NCBI GenBank assembly: GCA_030067835.1
Contig: CP092441.1
Coordinates: forward strand, 558,001-622,000
Direction of reading: 5' to 3'
Origin: Chakrabartyella piscis
GTDB lineage: Bacteria; Bacillota; Clostridia; Lachnospirales; Anaerotignaceae
Length of the DNA stretch: 64,000 bases
Numbering within the stretch: the stretch's first letter is position 1; each line of letters opens with the position of its first letter. The notes under the pieces were generated by a model. That model searched no databases, was not told where the DNA came from, and worked only from the letters and a program-made list of their open reading frames with translations. The position numbers and the translations under genes were made by a program. Shown piece after piece: positions 55,769 to 64,000 of the stretch.

Positions 55769-57263
55769 GAAGAAAGAACCATTTTTTGGAAAAATGCGCC
55801 ATATGGCAATTGCCAGAAAAATTACATTGCTGTATAGTGGTATTTTTACCATGTCCCTATTGGCAATCAGTGCTTTTTTGGCGTTCAATTTTACGGTATT
55901 GCAACAACAAGAAGCCAGACAGCATTTGATGAGCAACGTTATGGAAATTGAATCTTTCTTACAACGCAATGGAGGAATAGATACCCATACTTTGCGTAGT
56001 ATCATACAAGATGATAGTTCAGAAGCTCGTGTATATAACATCACCAGCGGAGAATTGTATTGCACCTATGCAGAAGATGATGCAGAAATTTTCTTGGAAG
56101 ATGCCAAAAATCGCTTAAAAGAACGTTTGGAATATGCAAGTGAAGGAGATGGCGATATTGAGTTGTTTCGTCAAGAAGGTCTTGAAATAGAAGCCAGACG
56201 TGTAGTTCATGAAATTGGTATGGAATATATCTTACATAATGAAGCAAATGAAGAAATTATGTTGATGGCAAAGGAAGTTGTGCTGGAAGATGAAGTTTAT
56301 TTGGTGGAAACCTTTGAAGTTTTGCAAATGAACAGTGGTTTGTTCCAAGAATTCATTTGGAAATTGGCACTTTGTGACCTTGTGGGGATTCTTTGTTCCA
56401 TTCTCATTGCCAAGTATATCAGTAGACGTATTTTGCAACCAGTGGATGCCATCCGTGAAGCAGCAGAACGTATTACCATTGAAGATTTGAGCCAACGTAT
56501 TGATATCAGTGGACCTGATGATGAAATGAAGGAGTTGTCCATTACCTTCAATTCCATGATCAATCGTTTGGAGAAATCCTTTGTGAGACAAAATCAATTC
56601 ATATCCGATGCATCACATGAGCTGAGAACACCGATTTCTGTTATCCAAGGGTATGCAAACCTCATCAATCGTTGGGGCAAAAGCGATCCAGAAGTTTTGC
56701 AAGAATCCATTGATTCCATCTTGAGCGAAACAGAACATATGAGTTCTTTGATTGGGAAATTGTTGTTCCTAGCAAAAGGAGAGCAAAATAAGGTATTGGT
56801 ACAAAAACAAGTTATGTCTTTGACAGAAATTGTGGAAGACTTGGAAAAAGAAATGGAAGTTCTGGAAACCAAACGCAATTTGCACCTAGAAAAAGAACAA
56901 GATGTACAAATTTATGCAGATCCAGACCTGATCAAACAATTGCTTTGGATTTACTTGGAAAATGCCATGAAATACACCAAAGAAAATGGCAATATCACCT
57001 TGCGTGTATGGAAAGAAAGAGGATTTGCTTTTGTTTCTGTGACAGACGATGGTGCTGGTATTGCAGAAGCAGAGTTGGATAAGATTTTTGACAGGTTCTA
57101 TCGTGTAGACCAATCCAGAAATAAAGAAATTTCAGGTACTGGTTTAGGGTTGTCCATTGCAAAATGGATTGTGGATAGTCTGGGTGGTGAAGTTTCTGTG
57201 GAAAGTGAAGTTGGAATAAGCACTACATTTACCACAAAATTTGTGATTTACCACGAAAAATAA
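55746..57263 (+). CDS. Sensor histidine kinase
   Basis: A 505-residue membrane kinase partnered with the upstream regulator. Two helices (about residues 20-42 and 198-220) flank an extracellular sensor of about 150 residues. A HAMP linker (ISRRILQPVDAIREAAERI) follows, then the HisKA site (SDASHELRTPISVIQGYANL, His near residue 287) and the ATPase with N box, DDGAGI and GTGLGLSIAKWIVDSLGG. The architecture resembles ArlS/CssS-type envelope sensors. Confidence 0.94.
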   Translation: MSKKTKNKKKEPFFGKMRHMAIARKITLLYSGIFTMSLLAISAFLAFNFTVLQQQEARQHLMSNVMEIESFLQRNGGIDTHTLRSIIQDDSSEARVYNITSGELYCTYAEDDAEIFLEDAKNRLKERLEYASEGDGDIELFRQEGLEIEARRVVHEIGMEYILHNEANEEIMLMAKEVVLEDEVYLVETFEVLQMNSGLFQEFIWKLALCDLVGILCSILIAKYISRRILQPVDAIREAAERITIEDLSQRIDISGPDDEMKELSITFNSMINRLEKSFVRQNQFISDASHELRTPISVIQGYANLINRWGKSDPEVLQESIDSILSETEHMSSLIGKLLFLAKGEQNKVLVQKQVMSLTEIVEDLEKEMEVLETKRNLHLEKEQDVQIYADPDLIKQLLWIYLENAMKYTKENGNITLRVWKERGFAFVSVTDDGAGIAEAELDKIFDRFYRVDQSRNKEISGTGLGLSIAKWIVDSLGGEVSVESEVGISTTFTTKFVIYHEK

Positions 57264-57290
57264 AGTAGTATAAACAATAAAATGCAATCA

Positions 57291-57330
57291 AAAAACGCAT
57301 GGTAGAAGATGATTTCTACGATGCGTTTTT
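57291..57330 (+). terminator. Terminator after the two-component operon
   Basis: A long stem, AAAAACGCAT-G-GTAGAA with TTCTAC-G-ATGCGTTTTT. It is nearly symmetrical, so it may also serve the converging transporter gene. Confidence 0.9.
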
Positions 57331-57344
57331 ATATGTAATCGATG

Positions 57345-58274
57345 TTATGTACATAAGAACTGTGCAACCAAAGGCAATGTAGCCATTGAAAGCAATGTGG
57401 AAACAAATACAAATTCAGAAGCTCTTTTTGCATCATTTCCATATACATCTGCAAAGGAAGGTGTTGCAGCAGCAGCAGGTGTACCCATCAAAACCACAAT
57501 AACATTCAAAGCCAGACCATCTAGGAAGAAGGAAGCAACGAATTTGGTGATGATTGGAACAATGAGTAGTGTCAAAAAGCTAAACACATAGACTTGTTTG
57601 TCTTTGAATACTTCTTTGATGTTTGCCATTGCAAGCAAGGAGCCAATGTAAACCATAGAAATGGCAACAGTTGTGATGGCTGCGTAATTCAATGCATCGT
57701 AAATAGGAGTGGGCAATTCAATGGAAAGCATAAAGAACCCAAAACCAATTACAGATGAGAAGCAAACCAAATTGATGAAGGCATCCTTTAACATCAGTTT
57801 AGCAGGCTTTTTGTATTCACCACCAAAAGCAAATAAAGAGGAACAAACCAAGAATAAATACACGTTACAAGTGAACATGATGGAAACGCAATAAATCAAA
57901 CCATCTGCACCATACATTGCCAAAATCAATGGTTGACCCATAAAGATAACATTGCTGTAGGCACCAGCACCAGAAAATAACCCCAAAGAACGCATATCCA
58001 TACCCATACACTTCCCAACCAAAAAGAAGAGCAGGGATGCGACAGAACATATGAGAAATGTAACGCCAGCAGTTTTGATGAAAGCAATGGAAATATCATA
58101 GGAATATTCACGTTGCATCAACACAATGATGTTACAAGGTACTGCAATCTTTGTAAGAAAGATAGAAAGCCCTTTGGATTGTACCTCTGAAATCATACCT
58201 TTTTTGAATAAAACAACACCCATGAGCAATAAAATGAACATGGTGACCAATTGCATAAAAACGACCAGTGCCAT
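57345..58274 (-). CDS. AEC family transporter
   Basis: A 309-residue membrane protein with about ten helices. It has the auxin efflux carrier family pattern: an N-terminal LLMGVVLFKKGMISEVQSKGLSIFLTKIAVPCNII and a C-terminal MGTPAAAATPSFADVYG. Members export or import malate, auxin-like and other organic anions; the substrate is unknown. The start at 58274 follows AAAGGAGA; the frame runs further upstream without support. Confidence 0.9.
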   Translation of the reverse strand: MALVVFMQLVTMFILLLMGVVLFKKGMISEVQSKGLSIFLTKIAVPCNIIVLMQREYSYDISIAFIKTAGVTFLICSVASLLFFLVGKCMGMDMRSLGLFSGAGAYSNVIFMGQPLILAMYGADGLIYCVSIMFTCNVYLFLVCSSLFAFGGEYKKPAKLMLKDAFINLVCFSSVIGFGFFMLSIELPTPIYDALNYAAITTVAISMVYIGSLLAMANIKEVFKDKQVYVFSFLTLLIVPIITKFVASFFLDGLALNVIVVLMGTPAAAATPSFADVYGNDAKRASEFVFVSTLLSMATLPLVAQFLCT

Positions 58275-58748
58275 TGGAATCTCCTTTCGTGAAACGCAGT
58301 TCAAAATGAATATAATATAAATACTGTATTATATTGTATACGAAATGATAGATAGATGCAATCATAAAAGATAAAATGTAGCGAAAAGAAAGGGGATTTA
58401 TATTTTACGTAGTTACGGAGCGATGAGGGCATCGCTCTCTACAAAAATCAAAACCAAGATTCTTCGTCGCTGTGCTCCTCTGAATGACAGTGCATTGGCG
58501 TATGCTTGTAGGGGATGGCGTCCCCGACATCCCGTCATAAACAGCAACAAAGTTCAAATATGCCACAACTGTAGGGTGGGGGCTTGCTCCTGCCGTCATC
58601 AACAGCCACTACACAAAATAAGCATTTTACGCAATCAACCAACATAGATACTGATTTTATCATTTTATCATTTGACAACTGCAACCCAGTCATATACTAT
58701 AGACATAGTGGTTTTTGGGCGTATAGGGATATATTTAGGAGATGCAAA
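58275..58748. repeat. Repeats and promoter upstream of the Cys-rich membrane protein
   Basis: A dispersed repeat, AAGATTCTTCGTCGCTG...CTGAATGACAG, is at 58453-58491, with palindromic units at 58506-58537 (decayed) and 58569-58600. A decayed unit lies near 58410-58444 (GGAGCGATG/CATCGCTC). A good promoter follows: TTGACA at 58672-58677, 17 bases, TACTAT at 58695-58700. Confidence 0.7.
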
Positions 58749-59423
58749 ATGGAAATAGCGGGGAATTGTTTTGCGAAATTCAGAGAATATCGGTATTATA
58801 GATGGGTTTATGTAATGGGCACCATTTGTACATTTGTCAATGGTATGTGGTTGCACAATACACAATTGTTTTATCTTTCTTTGGTGGTGCTATATTGCAT
58901 TTTATTTTACAAAGGGATTCATAGAATCATCAGCTATCAAAAGGCAGAAGAAAAGAACTATCCAAGTGTTACAAAAAAAGAATTTGCTAAAAAATATCAG
59001 CCATTTCGTATCAAAGTATTTTTGTTTTGGTTGGCATTCATTGTACTATGTACAGTTGGAAAATTTGTGGCACAAATAGAGCATTGGTATTTTTATAGTT
59101 GCACTTTTTTCTTTTTGTTTTTGGATCGCTTTTTTGTCAATGTATATTGTTTGTTGCGTAAATTTTCAGATCCAAAGGGTGAAGATGTAATTTGTTGTTG
59201 CGGTTGCCCTTGCAGAGGATGGGATTTGTTGATGATTCATACACCATTGTTGTTTGCATTGGAACCGCAAATGATACTGGAAAACAGAGTCATATACATT
59301 TCTTCAGGCATAGCATTTCTAAGCATATTGTATTGGGAAAAAAGCAAATATGCATTGGTGGAAGTGAAAAAGATGTGTGCAAAAGCTTGTAATTTGAGTT
59401 TGTGTAGAGAAAATAGAAGTTGA
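58749..59423 (+). CDS. Hypothetical membrane protein with a cysteine cluster
   Basis: A 224-residue protein starting at 58749 behind AGGAG. Hydrophobic segments lie at about residues 18-36, 38-55, 95-112, 118-135 and 175-200. Between the last two is a cytoplasmic or external loop with CCCGCPCRGWD, and the C-terminus has CAKACNLSLC. The paired cysteines suggest metal or cluster binding, which is inference. I do not recognise the family. Its own promoter (58672-58700) and terminator suggest a monocistronic unit. The base composition is more AT-rich than its neighbours. Confidence 0.7.
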   Translation: MEIAGNCFAKFREYRYYRWVYVMGTICTFVNGMWLHNTQLFYLSLVVLYCILFYKGIHRIISYQKAEEKNYPSVTKKEFAKKYQPFRIKVFLFWLAFIVLCTVGKFVAQIEHWYFYSCTFFFLFLDRFFVNVYCLLRKFSDPKGEDVICCCGCPCRGWDLLMIHTPLLFALEPQMILENRVIYISSGIAFLSILYWEKSKYALVEVKKMCAKACNLSLCRENRS

Positions 59424-59468
59424 AACAAAGTGGCAATATCAGTGAATATTGGTTTCAGAATACACCAA

Positions 59469-59508
59469 AACCCAGTGCAGAAAAATATCTGAACTGGGCT
59501 TATTTTTT
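59469..59508. terminator. Terminator between the Cys-rich protein and LacI genes
   Basis: Stem CCCAGT-G-CAG/CTG-A-ACTGGG followed by a T-run on the plus strand. Confidence 0.75.
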
Positions 59509-59541
59509 TGCAATGCATTTTAAGTTTGTAACAAAAGACAA

Positions 59542-60609
59542 TTAAGAGTCTGTGTCCAAAAATGGTATATTTTCTTCCATAACAATGGAACATTGAGAAT
59601 TTATGATGGAAGATGCAATTGTTTTTTGACCCATTAAATATTCAAACATAATGGAAAGGGCATCACACCATTGTTTTTCGGGGCACTGGTCAATGGTAGC
59701 GCAAATGATTTTTTCATGAATAAAATCAAGTGTCATAGGTGTTTTTTCAAATCCAATGACCTGTATTTTATTTTGCAGTTTCATATTTTTAACAGCAGCA
59801 GCAGCCCATTGTGTCAATCCGTTTGTCACATAAATAATATCCAATTCAGGATATTCGTTGATTTTTTCCATGGCAATATCGTAGATTTCACGATAAGATA
59901 AAATTTCATCATCCATAGGAATGTCACAGATATCTAAAATTTTTGCATTTGGATAGTTTTCTTCCATAAGTGCAGTAAATCCAGCAATACGTTGTTGAGT
60001 TTCAAAAAATCGTTTATTTGGTGCTATCACAAGGCAATTGAAATCATTTTTGGTATACAATCCAGCAAGTCTACCAGCAAGTTTACCCATAGAAAGATTA
60101 TCAGGTCCATAATGGAATAATTTCCTTGGAGAAGGGCAGTTCTCAAAAACCGTTGCATAGGGAATGTTTTTAGGAATAATTTCATCAATTAGAGATTGAT
60201 CCTGCACCCCTTGGAAAGGATATAAAAGAATGGCATTTACACCTTTGTCAATCAGTCGTTTGAGTGATTCAATTTGTTCTTGGAAGTTGTATGTATGTGG
60301 ATATTCCACAATCAATTCCACGCCAAAAGGAGTCAATTTACTTTGGGCAGCTTCCACACCACGACGTGATTTGATCCAAAAATCATTTTCTGTACCAGGT
60401 AAACAGACACCTATTGTGTAGGCATAGCGTCTTTTCACCAATGCACGTGCAATTTGACTGGGTTTATAGTTCAATGCATCAATGGCACGTAAAACAGCCT
60501 CTTCATTTTTTTTAGAAACTTTACCCCTTTTATGAATTACTCTGTCTACAGTTCCAATGGAAACACCAGACATACGAGCAACATCTTTAATGGTTGCCTG
60601 TTGCGTCAT
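59542..60609 (-). CDS. LacI family transcriptional regulator
   Basis: A 355-residue repressor. The helix-turn-helix ATIKDVARMSGVSIGTVDRVIHKRG is at the N-terminus, followed by the hinge KPSQIARALVKR and a periplasmic-binding-protein-type sensor domain (about 60-355). The start at 60609 follows AAGGAAG. It is encoded downstream of the sugar-acid genes on the same strand. Two CG-centred pseudo-palindromes at 63614-63627 and 63949-63962 fit the operator type of this family and are probably its sites. Confidence 0.92.
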   Translation of the reverse strand: MTQQATIKDVARMSGVSIGTVDRVIHKRGKVSKKNEEAVLRAIDALNYKPSQIARALVKRRYAYTIGVCLPGTENDFWIKSRRGVEAAQSKLTPFGVELIVEYPHTYNFQEQIESLKRLIDKGVNAILLYPFQGVQDQSLIDEIIPKNIPYATVFENCPSPRKLFHYGPDNLSMGKLAGRLAGLYTKNDFNCLVIAPNKRFFETQQRIAGFTALMEENYPNAKILDICDIPMDDEILSYREIYDIAMEKINEYPELDIIYVTNGLTQWAAAAVKNMKLQNKIQVIGFEKTPMTLDFIHEKIICATIDQCPEKQWCDALSIMFEYLMGQKTIASSIINSQCSIVMEENIPFLDTDS

Positions 60610-60708
60610 ATCAATTCTTCCTTTCAATACAATTTAGAAACTTGAATTCCACTAAATTATATATAAAATTAATAGAAAAGTAAAGTAATATAAAACAATT
60701 AAAGCTGA

Positions 60709-61569
60709 TTATTTCATACGATATTCCTTTTTGCCAACAAAATCACAACTTGTAATCCAGATATTCCCATTTGGAGCGCCAGATGTTCCAACAGCAGCAG
60801 AAGTGATGAGAAGAGTTGTATACGCTTCACCACCAAAAGTCAAACTGCTGGATTGTGTAGCAGACACTTCTATGGAGTTAATTACAGTGCCATCAGGAGC
60901 ATAGCAATTGACGGTTCCATTGCCCCAACAAGCTGACCAGATGTTATCCAATTGGTCAACCGTCATACCATCAGGAACAGCACCATCATCACTGGTTAAG
61001 GTCACAAAAACACGTTGATTGGAAATGGAACCTGTTTCCAAATCATAGTCATATTGATAAATGGTTCTTTTACCAGAATCTGTGTGGTAAAAGGTTTTGT
61101 GATCCTTGGTAAAGCCCATACCATTTGTAATTTCCAAGTCTGTTAATAAAACTCTAGGCTCTTTTCCGGTTTCAAAAATCCATAGGGTACCTTCTGTATT
61201 TTGTTCTTTTTTTGTACCAGAAATGATTCTGCCGGCAGCATCACAAATGGCATCATTGAATCTTTCTCCACTAGATGCATCCATATGTATAGAAAAAAGT
61301 AATGTAAAATGAGATTCGTCTTTGCCATATGGACAGTGGAATACACCGCCTTCTGTCAATACAATCAAATCACCCATTTCATCGAAAACAAATGCACCCA
61401 GTTGATATTTTGATTTGAGCAAAACACGACATTCCAAAGAAGCATCGGTTGGATCATAAGCATATAATATGCCAGAAATAATATCTGCAAACACAAATTC
61501 TTTGGTTTCTTCGTGCCAAAGTGGGCCTTCACCCAAAACACAAGTTGGAACGTTTAGTTGTTTGAGCAT
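60709..61569 (-). CDS. SMP-30/gluconolactonase family protein
   Basis: A 286-residue six-bladed beta-propeller lactonase. GEGPLWHEE near residue 12 has the metal-binding Glu, RFNDAICDAAGRIISGT the Asn/Asp region, and PDGMTVDQLDNIWSACWGNG near residue 195 the metal Asp. It hydrolyses sugar lactones to aldonic acids. Between dgoD and the lacI gene, it would supply galactonate or a related aldonate to the dehydratase. The start at 61569 follows GGAGG, and it lies 11 bases after dgoD. Confidence 0.9.
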   Translation of the reverse strand: MLKQLNVPTCVLGEGPLWHEETKEFVFADIISGILYAYDPTDASLECRVLLKSKYQLGAFVFDEMGDLIVLTEGGVFHCPYGKDESHFTLLFSIHMDASSGERFNDAICDAAGRIISGTKKEQNTEGTLWIFETGKEPRVLLTDLEITNGMGFTKDHKTFYHTDSGKRTIYQYDYDLETGSISNQRVFVTLTSDDGAVPDGMTVDQLDNIWSACWGNGTVNCYAPDGTVINSIEVSATQSSSLTFGGEAYTTLLITSAAVGTSGAPNGNIWITSCDFVGKKEYRMK

Positions 61570-61580
61570 ACAAAACCTCC

Positions 61581-62729
61581 TTACCATTCAGAAACAGAAC
61601 CATCTTTATGATGGAAAACAGGACTTTTCCATTCAAGATTAGGTTCAACCATATTGCGGATGATTTCTTCATCTACTTCAATACCCAAACCAGGTGCTTT
61701 CATAGGCACTACAAAACCATTTTCGTAGTGGAATACAGCATTGTCTTTCAAATAAGCACCAAGTTCTTGACCTTTGTTGTAAGCCATACCAAGACTTTGT
61801 TCTTGGATACAGGAATTGATACATGCAAAATCAATTTGCAAACAAGCAGCCAAAGCAACAGGACCCAAAGGACAATGAGGAGCCAATGCAACATCATAGC
61901 TTTCTGCCATAGCGGCAATACGTCTTACTTCTGAAATACCACCAGCATGTGAAAGGTCTGGTTGAATGATATCGACACAACCTTTTTCCAACAAATCTTT
62001 GAATCCCCAACGCATATAATTGCGTTCACCTGTTGCAAGTGGGATGGAGGTGGATTTGTGTAGTTCAGCAAAGGCATCGATGTTTTCAACAATAACAGGT
62101 TCTTCAACAAATATAGGTTTCAAAGGTTCCAATTCTTTTAAAATTGTTTTGGCAGTACCCTTATGAGGACGTCCGTGGAAGTCGATTGCAATACCAAAAT
62201 CAGGGCCAACAGCATCACGAACTGCTTGTACTTTTTCCAAGAAAGTGGTAATCGTTTTGTGGTCATTGATCCAACCAATGGCATCTGTACCCATCATTTT
62301 TACATTATTGAAGCCTTGTGCTTTCTTTTCCAATGCACTTTTGGCAGCAATTTCAGCTGTATCGGAATCAATCCAACTATACATTTCCATTTTATCACGG
62401 ACTCTACCACCCAACAAATCGTAAATGGGTACATTTAAGTCTTTGCCCTTGATATCCCAAAGAGCTTGGTCAATGCCAGACAATGCACTGGAAAGTACAG
62501 GACCACCACGATAAAAACCGCCACGATAGATGGTTTGCCAGATGTGTTCCACTCTACGAGGGTCTTCACCAATCAAATATGGTTTCAATTCGTGTACACA
62601 TGCTTCGGTTGTCGAAGCACGTCCTTCTACAACAGGTTCACCCCAACCAACGCAACCATCATCCGTTTCAATGCGAACCAAAAGCCAACGTGGTGGTATT
62701 CTAAAAGTTTCAATTTTTGCTATTTTCAT
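61581..62729 (-). CDS. dgoD: Galactonate dehydratase-type enolase-superfamily enzyme
   Basis: A 382-residue mandelate racemase/muconate lactonizing enzyme family protein with the length and pattern of D-galactonate dehydratase. The N-terminal capping domain begins MKIAKIETFRIPPRWLLVRIE. Metal ligands are in IAIDFHGR, FVEEPV and ATGERNY. LAPHCPLGPVALAACLQ near residue 290 is the family's catalytic-His region. It would convert D-galactonate (or a stereoisomer) to a 2-keto-3-deoxy acid. The start at 62729 follows AAGGAGA; the longer frame is unsupported. The exact substrate is not certain. Confidence 0.87.
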   Translation of the reverse strand: MKIAKIETFRIPPRWLLVRIETDDGCVGWGEPVVEGRASTTEACVHELKPYLIGEDPRRVEHIWQTIYRGGFYRGGPVLSSALSGIDQALWDIKGKDLNVPIYDLLGGRVRDKMEMYSWIDSDTAEIAAKSALEKKAQGFNNVKMMGTDAIGWINDHKTITTFLEKVQAVRDAVGPDFGIAIDFHGRPHKGTAKTILKELEPLKPIFVEEPVIVENIDAFAELHKSTSIPLATGERNYMRWGFKDLLEKGCVDIIQPDLSHAGGISEVRRIAAMAESYDVALAPHCPLGPVALAACLQIDFACINSCIQEQSLGMAYNKGQELGAYLKDNAVFHYENGFVVPMKAPGLGIEVDEEIIRNMVEPNLEWKSPVFHHKDGSVSEW

Positions 62730-62778
62730 AAGTATTCTCCTTCTAAATTTGTACGAAACGCAGTTGATACAACAAGAA

Positions 62779-63558
62779 TTAAGAAAGTGGAGGTACAAAT
62801 TCAGCATCCATCGCATTTTCTGGAACAACAGGTAACAAAGCACCACCATCAACAGTGACACGAGTACCAGTCATATAACTACATTTTTCAGAAGCAAGGA
62901 ATACCAAAATTTCAGCAATTTCTTCAGGTGCAGCAAAACGTTTGCTCAAGATACGATCTTTGACTTCTTGGATTGGGTGATCATCAGCCCAAACATTGGT
63001 ATAACCAGGTGCAAGAGAAAGAATGCGAATACCATAAGGTGCAAGTTCTACAGCTGCATTTTCTGCAAATTTAGTGGAAGCAGCTTTGGTAGGTGCATAA
63101 ATTGTTGCAAGAGGGAAACAGCCATCTACATGGTTGGAAGTGATGTTGATAATGACACCAGCTTTTTTGTGAGCAACCATATTTTTAGCAGCCATTTGTG
63201 TTCCAAAATAAACAGACTTCCAATCTGTATTGGTGACGTGTTGCCATTGTTCTTCAGTTGCTTCAAGCAATGGATAAAATTCACTGACACCAGCATTGTT
63301 GACCATCAAATCAAGAGAAGGTGCAAATTTTGCAAATGTTTGGAACATATTTTTGAGACTTTCCATATTGCCAACATCGGCTTGGATGGCAATTGCTCTA
63401 CCACCGGCACTTTCGATTTGGGCACAAGTATCTTTTGCACCTGCTTCATTACGACAATAGTTAACGCCTACATCATAACCATTTTTTGCCAAAGCTATGG
63501 CAATGGCTTTACCAATTCCGTGACTTGCTCCAGTAACAAGAGCTGCTTTTTTTTCCAT
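62779..63558 (-). CDS. SDR-family sugar dehydrogenase
   Basis: A 259-residue short-chain dehydrogenase. The cofactor loop TGASHGIGKAIA is at the N-terminus, then NNAGVSE, the catalytic Ser in NITSNH, and the YAPTK pair (Tyr/Lys), with the C-terminal VDGG. It resembles glucose/galactose 1-dehydrogenases or gluconate 5-dehydrogenase. Its place first in an operon with dgoD and a lactonase suggests oxidation of an aldose to its lactone. The ribosome site is AAAGGGG. A promoter with a LacI-type operator lies upstream. Confidence 0.88.
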   Translation of the reverse strand: MEKKAALVTGASHGIGKAIAIALAKNGYDVGVNYCRNEAGAKDTCAQIESAGGRAIAIQADVGNMESLKNMFQTFAKFAPSLDLMVNNAGVSEFYPLLEATEEQWQHVTNTDWKSVYFGTQMAAKNMVAHKKAGVIINITSNHVDGCFPLATIYAPTKAASTKFAENAAVELAPYGIRILSLAPGYTNVWADDHPIQEVKDRILSKRFAAPEEIAEILVFLASEKCSYMTGTRVTVDGGALLPVVPENAMDAEFVPPLS

Positions 63559-63613
63559 AAGATATACCCCTTTCGTAAATTAAAGTACCAATGAAAATTA
63601 AGTAACACAAAAG

Positions 63614-63657
63614 TGTGTACGTTAACTACATTATAACATCATGTCAAAAAAAGACAA
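63614..63657 (-). promoter_or_regulatory. Promoter and operator of the sugar-acid operon
   Basis: On the minus strand, TTGTCT (63652-63657), 16 bases and TATAAT (63630-63635) are followed directly by the pseudo-palindrome at 63614-63627 (plus strand TGTGTACGTTAACT), centred on CG. Its placement at the transcription start is that of a repressor site. Confidence 0.7.
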
Positions 63658-64000
63658 TAAGATTTTGAAAAAATTAAAAAAGTTGTTAAAAATGCACAAT
63701 ATATAATTCGATATTTAATGGAATTTCTTTTGTAAAAGAATGATAGATATTTAAAATAGATAGCATACAAGTAATTCTGTGTACAAATAAATACAATGTT
63801 GAAAATTCAGAAAGCCGAAAAAAGCTTTATCGTTATAAAAAACAAGAACTATACTTTATGCACAAAAAAACATAATAAAAATTGACAAATGTGATGAAAA
63901 GATATAAAAAGATTGACAATATAAAAATGCAAGTTTATAATTGAAGAATGTTAACGTAAACACAAGAAAAATATGGGAAACGAAATGGTATTAGAATAAA
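63628..64000. other. AT-rich divergent regulatory region at the right edge
   Basis: No gene begins inside the window here. The stretch is very AT-rich and free of hairpin repeats. It ends with a plus-strand promoter at 63913-63941 and an operator at 63949-63962, so a divergent gene lies just beyond the window. Confidence 0.6.
63913..63962 (+). promoter_or_regulatory. Perfect sigma-A promoter with LacI-type operator reading out of the window
   Basis: TTGACA (63913-63918), exactly 17 bases, TATAAT (63936-63941), then the pseudo-palindrome TGTTAACGTAAACA (63949-63962) at the start site. It shares GTTAACGTA and ACAC with the inverted site at 63614-63627. The regulated gene is outside the window, probably a transporter or the later pathway enzymes. 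Confidence 0.8.

Overview
The window looks like a chromosomal segment of a low-GC, Gram-positive anaerobe of the class Clostridia. The 16S rRNA gene, IreB, RNase J together with RNase Y, an ECF transporter module, VanW, SLH and SpoIVFA/SpoIIQ-like M23 proteins all point there. A Lachnospirales/Anaerotignum-like lineage is my best guess, from gene content and the general look of the 16S; no database was consulted. Most of the content is housekeeping, but the intergenic DNA is unusually rich in short hairpin repeats.

Layout. 1-14 kb (+ strand): a SLOG protein, a HAD phosphatase, mtaB, ireB-ruvX-DUF1292, RNase J, a fused RNase HII-YraN gene, pgeF, der-plsY-gpsA and rimO-pgsA. 14.1-14.5 kb: a very small type I toxin-antitoxin locus, a holin-like 27-residue peptide with a convergent antisense RNA. 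14.5-17 kb (- strand): RNase G/E and an M23 peptidase gene split by a one-base frameshift. 17-26.4 kb (+): RNase Y, purA, ecfA1-ecfA2-ecfT, a DMT transporter, truA and rplM-rpsI. 26.5-36.4 kb (+): a DUF1232 protein, an exported protein with an ABC ATPase and permease, VanW, a HypE-like protein, an aminotransferase and a sirtuin. 36.4-38.6 kb: a 16S rRNA gene with its own promoter and processing stem, followed by tRNA-Tyr and a terminator but no 23S or 5S. 39.2-43.5 kb (-): an IS1182-type element inserted in the recA terminator, then recA and cinA. 44-53.5 kb: an M23 coiled-coil protein, a basic/acidic protein pair, tsaE-tsaB-rimI, a Lon-like protease and an SLH protein. 53.6-59.4 kb: a thioredoxin-like lipoprotein without its cysteines, a two-component system, an AEC transporter and a Cys-rich membrane protein. 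59.5-64 kb (-): a LacI regulator and a sugar-acid operon (lactonase, galactonate dehydratase, SDR dehydrogenase), facing a divergent promoter at the right edge that carries a matching operator.

How the genes fit together. The left half concentrates RNA processing and modification (RNases J, HII, G/E and Y, MtaB, RimO, TruA, RuvX, TsaE/TsaB/RimI) with phospholipid synthesis (PlsY, GpsA, PgsA). The right end is an inducible oxidative sugar pathway in the De Ley-Doudoroff style.

The most distinctive feature is a dispersed family of about forty roughly 30-bp palindromic units. They have fixed ends (TGTAGGG...CCGTAAT) and arms that differ in sequence from copy to copy yet stay self-complementary. 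Some carry other hairpin modules nested inside, and they lie only between genes. Other observations for follow-up are the unlinked 16S gene with an intact processing stem, the IS that duplicated the recA terminator hairpin, the RNase HII-YraN fusion, the type I toxin-antitoxin locus, and a possible ATA start for RNase Y.
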